Positions 32,939 to 41,077 of a stretch of DNA of 61,450 bases are shown piece by piece. A program made the position numbers and the translations under genes. Source of the DNA: Sulfitobacter sp. F26204. Its GTDB lineage: Bacteria > Pseudomonadota > Alphaproteobacteria > Rhodobacterales > Rhodobacteraceae. How positions within the stretch are numbered: position 1 is the stretch's first letter; the number at the start of each line of letters is the position of its first letter. The notes under the pieces are model-generated. The model did no database searches. It worked only from the letters and a program-made list of their open reading frames with translations, and was not told the origin of the DNA. The stretch lies in the NCBI RefSeq assembly GCF_026410305.1, contig NZ_JAPMLQ010000012.1, positions 1 to 61,450 on the forward strand. The letters run 5' to 3'.

Positions 32939-34144
32939 ATGGGCAGCTTTGACACCGCACGGTTGGACCGGATTTCAACCTGGATGCAATCCTATGTGGA
33001 TCGTCAGCTCTATGCAGGTTGCTCTGCTCTGATTACTCAGCATGGCCAGGAGGTATTCTATTCGGAAAAAGGTCTGCGTGATGTTGCCTCTGGCTTGCCT
33101 TGGCAGCGAGATACGATTGTGCGTCTTTATTCGATGACAAAACCGCTGACTTCACTGGCATTGATGATGTTGGTCGAACGTGGCATCGTGCATCTGGATG
33201 CGCCGGTTTCGGCCTTCATTCCGGCTTTTGCCGACACAAGATGCCTGTTGCCTGATGCGACCGACATTGCACAGACCGAAGTTTGTACAGTCCCGACCCT
33301 GCATCAATTGCTGACCCATACTTCAGGGTTGAGTTATCCGTTCAATCCAGGTGTTTTGCCGCAAGCGATGCAGGCGGATGATCTGGTCTTTGGGCCCGGC
33401 AAGGGCAAATTGGTTGATATGGTGAATCAGGTTGCGGCACTTCCGCTTGCCTTCAGACCCGGCTCGCGCTGGGAATATTCCGTTGGCATCGACATCATCG
33501 GACGCGTGATCGAGGTGGTTACGGGCCAGACGCTTGCAGCGTTTCTGGAAGCCGAGATCTTTGTGCCGTTGGGCATGAGTGAAACGCGGTTTACGGTGTC
33601 CGAAGGCGGGCGGGACCGATTTGCCGCGCTGTATACACCATTGGCGGGAAACTCGTTTGATTTGAACGCCTCTCAGAAATCAAATGAAACACTGCGTCTG
33701 ACGGACCGGGCTGCGGAGTCACCCTTTCTTGGAACGCAGATGCATTCAGGCGGCGGCGGATTGGTTGGCACGATTGATGATTATGCCAAATTCGCAGAAG
33801 CCTTGCGATCAGGGGGTCACAGCTTAGTTTCGCGTCATTCGCTTGGTTTTATGATGTGCAATCATCTGACGGGTGACATTGCATCCATGGGGCCAAGCAG
33901 TTTTGCTGAGCAACCGATGCATGGTATGGGGTTCGGCATCGGCGGCGCTGTCGTGCTTGATCCCGCCCGTGCGGGTGTGCCGGGGTCAGTTGGTGATTTC
34001 AGCTGGGGAGGCATGGCCTCGACCTTCTTTTGGATCGATCCGGTACACGATCTGTCGGTCCTGTTCTTCACGCAACTTGCCCCCAGTAGTTCCTATCCCG
34101 CTCGCGCTGAACTCAAGGCATTGGTACATGGAGCATTATTATGA
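32939..34144 (+). CDS. Serine hydrolase, beta-lactamase/class C family
   Basis: A 401-residue protein of the penicillin-binding/beta-lactamase fold. The nucleophile motif is YSMTKPL (S65-x-x-K68), the second motif is WEYSVG near residue 178 (Tyr-Ser pair) and a glycine-rich MHSGGGGLVGT segment replaces the KTG box. No signal peptide is visible, so it is probably cytoplasmic and acts as an esterase or transesterase. ATG 32939 is preceded by GAGGG; an ATG at 32927 is possible. It overlaps the acetoacetyl-CoA synthetase gene by 4 bp, suggesting ester or lactone opening that feeds the acyl-CoA pathway (inference). Confidence 0.87.
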   Translation: MGSFDTARLDRISTWMQSYVDRQLYAGCSALITQHGQEVFYSEKGLRDVASGLPWQRDTIVRLYSMTKPLTSLALMMLVERGIVHLDAPVSAFIPAFADTRCLLPDATDIAQTEVCTVPTLHQLLTHTSGLSYPFNPGVLPQAMQADDLVFGPGKGKLVDMVNQVAALPLAFRPGSRWEYSVGIDIIGRVIEVVTGQTLAAFLEAEIFVPLGMSETRFTVSEGGRDRFAALYTPLAGNSFDLNASQKSNETLRLTDRAAESPFLGTQMHSGGGGLVGTIDDYAKFAEALRSGGHSLVSRHSLGFMMCNHLTGDIASMGPSSFAEQPMHGMGFGIGGAVVLDPARAGVPGSVGDFSWGGMASTFFWIDPVHDLSVLFFTQLAPSSSYPARAELKALVHGALL

Positions 34145-36096
34145 GCAGCAAGGTACTTTGGACACCGACATCGGCGCGATATGACGCATCTACCATGGCC
34201 GAGTTTGAACGCTTCGTGGAGGAAAACAGGGGTCTGACCTTTGACGATTACAATGCCATGTGGCGTTGGAGTGTTGATGATCTGGAAGGATTCTGGAACG
34301 CGATTTGGGATTTCTTTGACATTCGCGCATCGGTGCGACCAAAGAAATTGTTGGTAAAACGCCAGATGCCTGACATGGAATGGGGCACGGGCGGCATGTT
34401 GAACTATGCCGAGAACGTGCTGAAACATGCAGAGCACCGTGAAGATCTCCCGGCGATAATTGTTCAATCTGAAACCTTTGATCGGCACGAAATGACATGG
34501 GGTGACTTGCGTGGTCAGGTTGCCAGCGTTGCGGCGCATCTGCGTGGCATGGGTGTGAAACAGGGGGATCGGGTTGTTGCCATCTTGCCGAACACTCAAA
34601 CAGCGCTAATTGCCTTTCTGGCTACTGTCAGCATCGGTGCGGTCTGGTCGTTGTGCGCGCCTGATATGGGGCATGTGGCGATTCTTGACCGGTTTCGGCA
34701 AATCGCCCCCAAAGTGTTGATCGCCCAGGACGGCTATATACACAGTGGCAAAACCGTGGACCGTCGCAAGGTCTTGGCCGAGATCGGCGCAAGCCTGCCA
34801 AGTGTGGTGCAATTTGTAACATTGCCTGTGGTTGGTGAATTACCGGATGGTCATGTGGATTGGCGCGCGCTGACGCAGGATGAGGTGGCGCTCGACATTG
34901 TGCAGGTACCCTTCGAGCATCCGCTTTGGATCGTTTATTCGTCGGGGACCACGGGCAACCCGAAACCTATTGTGCATGGTCACGGTGGGATCATTCTGGA
35001 ATCCTGCAAACAATCCCTGCACCACGATGTTCGTGCAAAGGATCGCTATTGTTGGCTGACCTCCTCGGGTTGGATCATGTGGAATTCACAATGGATGGCG
35101 CTGGGGCAGGGGGCGACCGTGGCAATTTTCGACGGCGCACCGAATTTTCCCGACTTTGGCGTGATCTGGCGTTTTGTGGCAAACGAACGGTTAACCTTTT
35201 TCGGCGCTGGCGCTGCCTATTTCAGCAGTTGCATGAAAGCCGGAATCAAACCGGGGAGGGATGTGGACCTGTCGGCCCTGCGGTCGACAGGTTCGACAGG
35301 TTCGCCTCTGTCGGCGGATACCTATGACTGGATTTACCGCGATGTGAAGGCGGACCAATGGCTCGCCCCAATTTCAGGTGGTACTGATCTGGCCGGTGCT
35401 TTTGTACTCGGCCATCCCGGTATGTCGGTGCGCGCGGGCGAGATGCAGTGCCGTGCCCTTGGCAATGCCGTACGGTCCTTTGATGCGCAAGGGCAGGAGC
35501 TTTTCGGTGAGGTCGGAGAATTGGTATGTACTGAGCCCTTGCCTTCCATGCCTCTGTATTTCTGGGGGGATGAGGATGGTAGTCGTTTATTTGACAGCTA
35601 TTTTGCCGATTACCCGGGGGTCTGGCGCCATGGTGACTGGATTGCGATAGATGAAACCGGTTCAAGCGTGATCTACGGTCGTTCGGATGCCACGATCAAC
35701 CGCAAAGGCCTGCGGCTTGGCAGTGCCGAGATCTATCAAGCGGTCGAGGGATTGGACTGGGTTATGGATTCTCTTGTTGTGGATCTGGAGTTCCTGGGCC
35801 GCGAGAGTTTCATGCCGCTTTTTGTGGTGCCGGCAGCAGGTGTGACACTTGATCAGGCCCACAAAGAAGAGATCATCGCAGCCATCCGGACGCAAGTCTC
35901 GGCGCGGTTTGTGCCGAACGAGATCGTACAGATTTCTGGCGTGCCCCGGACCCTGTCTGGCAAGAAGCTTGAAGTTCCGGTGAAAAAGCTGTTGCTTGGC
36001 GGTGATCCCGCTACGGTGGTCAACCGCGACAGTATGGCCAACCCCGACAGTTTTGATTTCTTTATCGCCTATGCAGATGCACGGGCCATCGCCTGA
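34141..36096 (+). CDS. aacS: Acetoacetyl-CoA synthetase
   Basis: A 651-residue adenylate-forming ligase with the long N-terminal ACS domain (WTPTSARYDASTMAEFERFV). The P-loop IVYSSGTTGNPKPIVHGHGG lies near residue 263, and the substrate region ISGGTDLAGAFV and the C-terminal LSGKKLEVPVKKLL (catalytic lysine) match acetoacetate-CoA ligases closely in length and sequence. It activates acetoacetate, or a related 3-oxo acid, to the CoA thioester in the cytoplasm. It follows the serine hydrolase with a 4-bp overlap and precedes tesB by 11 bp. It may rescue acetoacetate from the pathway or from ketone-body-like substrates. Confidence 0.92.
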   Translation: MSSKVLWTPTSARYDASTMAEFERFVEENRGLTFDDYNAMWRWSVDDLEGFWNAIWDFFDIRASVRPKKLLVKRQMPDMEWGTGGMLNYAENVLKHAEHREDLPAIIVQSETFDRHEMTWGDLRGQVASVAAHLRGMGVKQGDRVVAILPNTQTALIAFLATVSIGAVWSLCAPDMGHVAILDRFRQIAPKVLIAQDGYIHSGKTVDRRKVLAEIGASLPSVVQFVTLPVVGELPDGHVDWRALTQDEVALDIVQVPFEHPLWIVYSSGTTGNPKPIVHGHGGIILESCKQSLHHDVRAKDRYCWLTSSGWIMWNSQWMALGQGATVAIFDGAPNFPDFGVIWRFVANERLTFFGAGAAYFSSCMKAGIKPGRDVDLSALRSTGSTGSPLSADTYDWIYRDVKADQWLAPISGGTDLAGAFVLGHPGMSVRAGEMQCRALGNAVRSFDAQGQELFGEVGELVCTEPLPSMPLYFWGDEDGSRLFDSYFADYPGVWRHGDWIAIDETGSSVIYGRSDATINRKGLRLGSAEIYQAVEGLDWVMDSLVVDLEFLGRESFMPLFVVPAAGVTLDQAHKEEIIAAIRTQVSARFVPNEIVQISGVPRTLSGKKLEVPVKKLLLGGDPATVVNRDSMANPDSFDFFIAYADARAIA

Positions 36097-36107
36097 GGGC
36101 CTTAACG

Positions 36108-36986
36108 ATGACAACCATCATGACACCTGCCGAAGAACTGCTGCACCTGCTGGATATTGAACAGCTTGAGGTAGACCTGTTTCGAGGTGTCGGCGGCGGA
36201 GGGGAGACAACAACACGCATCTTTGGTGGGCACGTTATTGCACAATCATTGATGGCGGCCTACCGCACGGTGCCGGATCGTCTGTGCCATTCGTTGCATG
36301 CTTATTTCATCCGCCCCGGTGATCCGAAGATTCCGGTGATCTATCAGGTGGACCGCGCCCGCGATGGGGGCAGTTTCACGACCCGCAGGGTGGTCGCAAT
36401 TCAGCATGGGAAACAGATCTTCAACATGTCTGCATCGTTTCACGTGGTTGAGGATGGTTGGGATTATCAACATCCAATGAAAGATGTCGGTGCCCCCGAA
36501 GACTGGCCAAACCGCGACGAATTACGGGCATCCTTTGTCGATAAAATTCCTGAAAAGTACCATGCCGATTTCATGCGCCAGCGCCCAATTGAACTGCGCG
36601 AGGTCGCGCCGCGTGATTTCTTTGCACCGGAACCGGCTGACGATATGAATCAGCTATGGTTCCGAATGGAAGCTGCCAAAGGTCAGGACGCGCAGATGCA
36701 ACATTGTCTCCTGGCCTATGCGTCGGACATGAATTTGCTCGGTTCATCGCTGCGTCCGCATGGGCTGACTTGGTTTCAGGGCAAGGTCATGACAGCAAGC
36801 CTTGATCACGCGATGTGGTTTCATGCGCCGATCGAATTCGCCGACTGGCATCTGTATGATCTCGATGCGCCCTGGACAGGCGGTGCGCGGGGGTTCAACC
36901 GCGGTTCGATTTATAACCAGAATGGCCAGATGGTAGCGAGTGTTGCCCAGGAAGGGTTGATGCGCCCCTTGCACAAAAAGGACTAG
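36108..36986 (+). CDS. tesB: Acyl-CoA thioesterase II
   Basis: A 292-residue double hot-dog thioesterase of the TesB family, of normal length. The N-terminal hot-dog shows VFGGHVIAQ-like RIFGGHVIAQSLMAAYRTV, and the C-terminal one holds LAYASDMNLL (catalytic aspartate), SLDHAMWFH and ASVAQEGLMR (glutamine of the triad). It hydrolyses medium/long acyl-CoA to free acid and CoA. ATG 36108 follows GAGGG. As the last gene of the ABC-aacS operon, it may prevent CoA trapping when the pathway is overloaded. The following 44 bases separate it from a convergent gene. Confidence 0.93.
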   Translation: MTTIMTPAEELLHLLDIEQLEVDLFRGVGGGGETTTRIFGGHVIAQSLMAAYRTVPDRLCHSLHAYFIRPGDPKIPVIYQVDRARDGGSFTTRRVVAIQHGKQIFNMSASFHVVEDGWDYQHPMKDVGAPEDWPNRDELRASFVDKIPEKYHADFMRQRPIELREVAPRDFFAPEPADDMNQLWFRMEAAKGQDAQMQHCLLAYASDMNLLGSSLRPHGLTWFQGKVMTASLDHAMWFHAPIEFADWHLYDLDAPWTGGARGFNRGSIYNQNGQMVASVAQEGLMRPLHKKD

Positions 36987-37030
36987 GCGGCCTACTGGTC
37001 ACCTGACTGTAACAAAGCTGCGGATTTGCC

Positions 37031-37402
37031 TTAACCAAACACAAAAAAGCACAGTTTGTTACCGTCCGGGTCGCGCACATAGGCACCATAGAACCGGTCG
37101 GGAATGCGCTGCCCCGGTTCGCCGTCATCCGTTGCACCCAGTTCCAGTGCAAGGGCATATAGCGCGGTTGCCTCTTCCTTGGTGGCTGCGGGAAACGCGA
37201 TCATGGTACCATTGCCGGGTGCAGGTGCCTGTTTGTCATAGGGTTCGCAAACCGCCAACATCGGTTCGCCTTTCTTGCAACCGATAAAGGCAATGCGGCC
37301 CATGTCGGTCACAACTTTCGCGCCCTGCGTTGCAAACAGCCCGGTGTAAAATGTCTTGGCACGTTCCATGTCTGAAACGCCGATGGTGGTATAGCCGATC
37401 AT
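37031..37402 (-). CDS. VOC/glyoxalase-fold family protein
   Basis: A 123-residue protein with the paired beta-alpha-beta-beta-beta pattern of the VOC superfamily: TTIGVSDMERAKTFYTGLF at the start and GAYVRDPDGNKLCFFVFG at the end, the RDPDGN motif being diagnostic. Members bind a metal and include glyoxalases, epimerases and dioxygenases. ATG 37402 follows AAGGA, 14 bp after the SDR gene, so it is the last gene of the seven-gene minus-strand operon. The exact reaction is unknown; methylmalonyl-CoA-epimerase-like or lyase roles are possible. Confidence 0.87.
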   Translation of the reverse strand: MIGYTTIGVSDMERAKTFYTGLFATQGAKVVTDMGRIAFIGCKKGEPMLAVCEPYDKQAPAPGNGTMIAFPAATKEEATALYALALELGATDDGEPGQRIPDRFYGAYVRDPDGNKLCFFVFG

Positions 37403-37416
37403 GTCAGGTTCCTTGC

Positions 37417-38190
37417 TTACATTTTCTTGTCGCTGAACTTGCGGTTCAGCTTGCGCATACCACCGATCCAGCGGTCATAGTCATTGGTTTTGTTCTTCAT
37501 GTATTCGCGCACTTCTTCATGTGGCAAAATCAGGAAGGTTTCATCGCGGATCGCCTCCAGGCAAATCTGTGCAACCGGTTCTGGTTCCATCATGCCGTTG
37601 ATAGCGGCGACATGGTCTTCATGCCCGCGGGTCATTTCAGTACGCACGGCCTGCGGGCAGAGGACAGAGACCTTGATGCCCTCGTCACCATGGCTCAGTG
37701 CGATCCATTCGGCCAGACCAACGGCGGCGTGTTTGGTAACCCCGTAGGACGCGGACCCGATCTGGTTCAGCAACCCAGCCGCCGAAGCGGTGTTGAGCAG
37801 ATAGCCACCACCCCGTGCCGCCATCAAAGGCACCAAATGACGGGCTGCCCAAACATGGGCCATCACATTGATATTCCATGTACGTTGCCATTCGCTGTTG
37901 GGGGTTTCCATCCCGCCCCCGACGGCGATGCCAGCATTCGACCAGAATAAATCAATCGGACCAACGTCGCGTTCAACACTATCGATCATCTTGATGATCT
38001 GCGCCTCATCCGCGACATCAACAGTATAGGCCGCACCGCCAGTGCTTTCCGCAGTTTCTGCGGCCCCTTCGCCATTTACATCGACACAGATGACTTCCTT
38101 GGCACCGGCATCCTTGAACGCGATACAAAGGGCGCGCCCGATGCCGCTCGCTGCACCGGTAACGACACATATCTTGTCTCTTATTTCCAT
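37417..38190 (-). CDS. SDR family oxidoreductase
   Basis: A 257-residue SDR: VVTGAASGIGRALCIAFKDAG near the N-terminus, SNAGIAVGGG, and a SASYGVTKHAAVGLAEW segment giving the Tyr-x3-Lys pair, then VLCPQAVRTEM. A C-terminal extension (YMKNKTNDYDRWIGGMRKLN) of about 30 residues is longer than in minimal SDRs and is often seen in bacterial hydroxy-acid or alcohol dehydrogenases. ATG 38190 lies 4 bp after the stop of the preceding SDR. Another in-frame start 30 bp upstream overlaps that gene. It probably oxidises an alcohol intermediate in this operon. Confidence 0.88.
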   Translation of the reverse strand: MEIRDKICVVTGAASGIGRALCIAFKDAGAKEVICVDVNGEGAAETAESTGGAAYTVDVADEAQIIKMIDSVERDVGPIDLFWSNAGIAVGGGMETPNSEWQRTWNINVMAHVWAARHLVPLMAARGGGYLLNTASAAGLLNQIGSASYGVTKHAAVGLAEWIALSHGDEGIKVSVLCPQAVRTEMTRGHEDHVAAINGMMEPEPVAQICLEAIRDETFLILPHEEVREYMKNKTNDYDRWIGGMRKLNRKFSDKKM

Positions 38191-38194
38191 TGCT

Positions 38195-38962
38195 TCATGT
38201 CCACATGTTGGACCCGCCACAGACGGTCAACGCCTGTCCGGTCATGTATCTACTGGCGTCGGAGGCCAGAAAGACGGCGAGGCCGGCAAAATCATCCGGT
38301 TCACCCAATCGACGCAGCGGGATTTCGTTTTCGATGCGTTTGGCGACTTCGGGATTGTCCCAGAGTTCGCGGGCGAATTCGGTTTTCACAAGACCGGGGC
38401 ATATTGCGTTGAAACGTAAACCGTCTGGGCCAAATTCTTCTGCCAAGTTCCGTACCAAACCGATCAGCGCCAGTTTCGACATCCCATAAGTCCCCAGCAT
38501 CACGGAGGGTTTGAATGCCCCTATGGATGAAGTAAAGACCATTGACCCTGCGCCCTTTGCCACCATGTCCGGTGCGACCATCTGGGCCAGCCAGAGGTTG
38601 GATTGCACATTGGCGTTCATGGTTTTCTGATAGGCGTCATCGGGTATTTCGGAGGTTTTTCCAAAGTATGGGTTCACCCCCGCATTGCCAATCACCACAT
38701 CAATTGGGCCAGCCAGTTCATGGGTTTTATCGACCAGTGCCTGGAGCTGGTCCTTATAGCCCACATTGCAGGCCACGCCATGGGCGCGTCCCTTGCCGAG
38801 GGCATTGATGCCCTCTGCCGCGATGTCGAGTTGGTCCTGCTTGCGCGCAGAAATCACCACCGTTGCACCGTGTTCGGCCATGGCGGTCGCCATCGCCAAC
38901 CCCATGCCTTTGGATGCGCCGGTCAACAGCGCCACCTTGCCGGTCAGATCAAACAGTCTCAT
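38195..38962 (-). CDS. SDR family oxidoreductase (FabG-like)
   Basis: A 255-residue SDR with LLTGASKGMGLAMATAMAEHG, GNAGVNPYFG, GTYGMSKLALIGL (Tyr-x3-Lys) and the C-terminal GQALTVCGGSNMW. The serine of the active site lies in FTSSIGAFKPS. It resembles DHRS4- or FabG-type enzymes that reduce or oxidise 3-oxoacyl or secondary-alcohol substrates. Its ATG overlaps the stop of the ACAD10/11-like dehydrogenase gene (ATGA), so the two proteins are coupled in synthesis. In the Lva-like scheme a SDR takes part after phosphate elimination, which fits this neighbour pair. Confidence 0.88.
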   Translation of the reverse strand: MRLFDLTGKVALLTGASKGMGLAMATAMAEHGATVVISARKQDQLDIAAEGINALGKGRAHGVACNVGYKDQLQALVDKTHELAGPIDVVIGNAGVNPYFGKTSEIPDDAYQKTMNANVQSNLWLAQMVAPDMVAKGAGSMVFTSSIGAFKPSVMLGTYGMSKLALIGLVRNLAEEFGPDGLRFNAICPGLVKTEFARELWDNPEVAKRIENEIPLRRLGEPDDFAGLAVFLASDASRYMTGQALTVCGGSNMWT

Positions 38963-40275
38963 CCCATGAATCCGCCGGCACCACGCGCCTGGGTGTCGGC
39001 CTTGATGGCGTCCTGGCGGGAATTACTGTCCTTGTAGGTCTGCACTTCGTGGCGGGCGATGACGTGGTGGTGAACCTCATCGGGACCATCCGCATATCGC
39101 AAGGTGCGTTGTTGGGCATACATGCCCGACAGCGGAGACCATTGACTGATGCCTGTTGCACCATGAACCTGCATTGCCTGATCGATGATGTCACAGACCT
39201 GTTCCGGTACCTTGGCCTTGATCATGCTGACCCAGATGCGGGCCTCTTTGTTGCCCAGGACATCCATTGCCTTGGCAGCTTTCAACACCAGCAAGCGCAT
39301 CGATTCAATTTCGATTTTGGCGCGCGAAATGGTTTCCATGTTCTTACCAAGATCGACGATCTTCTTGCCAAAGGCCACGCGGTTCAACCCCCGGTCAATC
39401 ATCAGGTCCAGTGCCTTTTCGGCCTGCCCGATAGAACGCATGCAGTGGTGGATGCGGCCCGGTCCAAGGCGGACCTGAGAGATTTCGAAGCCTCGGCCCT
39501 CACCCCAGAGCATGTTCGCTTCGGGCACGCGAACATTTTCGAACTTGATATGCATATGTCCGTGCGGTGCATCGTCGTGGCCAAAGACATGCATCGGGCC
39601 AAGGATTTCAACGCCAGGCGTGTCCATCGGTACCAGGATCTGTGACTGCTGGCGGAAAGGTTCCGCATCAGGAGAGGTCTTGACCATTACGATCATGATC
39701 TTGCAGCGGGGATCGCCCGCACCGGAAATGTAATACTTTTCGCCGTTCATCACCCATTCACCGTTTTCCAGCACGGCGGTCATGCCAATGTTCTTGGCAT
39801 CAGACGAAGCGACATCCGGCTCGGTCATGGCAAAGGCCGAGCGGATTTCACCAGCCAGCAGCGGCTTGAGCCATTTTTCCTTTTGCTCGGGCGTGCCGAC
39901 GCGTTCGAGGACTTCCATGTTGCCGGTATCAGGCGCGGAGCAGTTCAGGGTCTCGGATGCCAGGGGGTTCTTTCCCAATTCAGCGGCGATATAGGCATAA
40001 TCCAGATTGGACAGACCTTCACCGGTTTCCGCATTGGGGAGAAAGAAGTTCCACAGCCCGGCATCGCGTGCCTTTTGCTTTGCAGCGTTCATCAGTTTCA
40101 TCTGGCCGTCGGTGTGGGACCAGCGGTTTTCGCGGCCTTCGCCGAGGCGGTAGTATTCTTCTGACATCGGATCGACGTTTTCGCGGATGTGTTTGATAAC
40201 TGCATTCAACAGCGGTTTGGCCTTTTCAGACATTTCAAGGTTGTTCAGGCTTAGCGGGGAATTCGTGTCGGACAT
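38959..40275 (-). CDS. Acyl-CoA dehydrogenase, ACAD10/11 (LvaC-like) type
   Basis: A 438-residue dehydrogenase. The FAD/substrate loop is FAMTEPDVASSDAKNI (near residue 150), and the C-terminal part has QVHGATGISQWSPLSGMY and LRYADGPDEVHHHVIAR, the ADGPDEVH motif being typical of ACAD10/11 and bacterial relatives. GGAGG precedes ATG 40275. Human ACAD10/11 carry an extra APH kinase domain, here found as a separate gene at 25660. Known relatives act on long or branched acyl-CoAs or, with a kinase, on 4-hydroxyacyl-CoA via a phosphorylated intermediate. The exact substrate here is unknown. Confidence 0.9.
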   Translation of the reverse strand: MSDTNSPLSLNNLEMSEKAKPLLNAVIKHIRENVDPMSEEYYRLGEGRENRWSHTDGQMKLMNAAKQKARDAGLWNFFLPNAETGEGLSNLDYAYIAAELGKNPLASETLNCSAPDTGNMEVLERVGTPEQKEKWLKPLLAGEIRSAFAMTEPDVASSDAKNIGMTAVLENGEWVMNGEKYYISGAGDPRCKIMIVMVKTSPDAEPFRQQSQILVPMDTPGVEILGPMHVFGHDDAPHGHMHIKFENVRVPEANMLWGEGRGFEISQVRLGPGRIHHCMRSIGQAEKALDLMIDRGLNRVAFGKKIVDLGKNMETISRAKIEIESMRLLVLKAAKAMDVLGNKEARIWVSMIKAKVPEQVCDIIDQAMQVHGATGISQWSPLSGMYAQQRTLRYADGPDEVHHHVIARHEVQTYKDSNSRQDAIKADTQARGAGGFMG

Positions 40276-40297
40276 TTTGGTGCCTCCTGTTGGCGGA

Positions 40298-41077
40298 TTA
40301 TTTGTTCACCCAGTTGGGTGCGCGTTTCTCGACAAAGGCATTAACACCTTCTTTGAAATCTTCGGTCTTTGCCAGATCGCCGATCACCTCGCGGGAATAG
40401 GCGATGCTGTCTTTCATGCCGTCACGCACATACATGTCATTCAGGACACGTTTGGTTGCTTTGACGGCGGACGGCGAAACAGAGCAAAGCTGTTCGGCCT
40501 TTTCCATTGCCTTGGTCATCAGCTCATCATGGGGATAGACGGCATTTACACATCCCAGTTCAAGCGCCTCATCTGCCAGAATGGTTCGCCCTGTATACAT
40601 CATTTCCTGCGCTGCCAGCCGCCCGATGTAGCGCGACAGGCGCTGCACTCCCGAGGCAGCGGCAAAAAAACCGACCTTGACCTCGGGGAGCGCGAATTTC
40701 GCCTGGTCTGAGGCAAGGATAATGTCACAGGACAAAGCCGTTTCAAATCCACCGCCCATGGCAAAGCCGTTCACAGCGGCAATGATTGGCTTTTCCAGAT
40801 CGAAACGGGATGACAAACCTGCAAATCCGGTGTTGGTCATCTTGGCCTTACTGCCGCCTGCCGCTGTCGCCTTGAGGTCGTTACCCGCGCAAAATGCCTT
40901 GTCACCGGCCCCGGTCAACACCGCCACCCATAGGTCCTGATCCGCTGCAAAGGTATCCCAGCAATCCGCCATTTCATTATGCATATCGACATGAACCGCG
41001 TTATAGACGTCCGGCCGGTTCATCGTGACCAGCAAGACATTGCCTTTCTTTTCCGCGGTTATGAAATCATAGCTCAT
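40298..41077 (-). CDS. Enoyl-CoA hydratase/isomerase family protein
   Basis: A 259-residue crotonase. The oxyanion-hole motifs are KAFCAGNDLKA near residue 62 and AVNGFAMGGGFETALSCD near 105; the acid/base region reads FALPEVKVGFFAAASGVQRL. The usual second catalytic glutamate (near PGAGGTQ in hydratases) is not present, as AAASGVQ stands there, so isomerase or other crotonase reactions remain possible. It overlaps the 3-hydroxyacyl-CoA dehydrogenase gene by 4 bp and is followed by the dehydrogenase gene 22 bp later. It works in the S-specific beta-oxidation branch of the operon. Confidence 0.9.
   Translation of the reverse strand: MSYDFITAEKKGNVLLVTMNRPDVYNAVHVDMHNEMADCWDTFAADQDLWVAVLTGAGDKAFCAGNDLKATAAGGSKAKMTNTGFAGLSSRFDLEKPIIAAVNGFAMGGGFETALSCDIILASDQAKFALPEVKVGFFAAASGVQRLSRYIGRLAAQEMMYTGRTILADEALELGCVNAVYPHDELMTKAMEKAEQLCSVSPSAVKATKRVLNDMYVRDGMKDSIAYSREVIGDLAKTEDFKEGVNAFVEKRAPNWVNK

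Noticed and set aside
32939..34144. True beta-lactamase
   Set aside because: No signal peptide, no KTG box, and the gene is coupled to acetoacetyl-CoA synthetase; an esterase-type role fits better.
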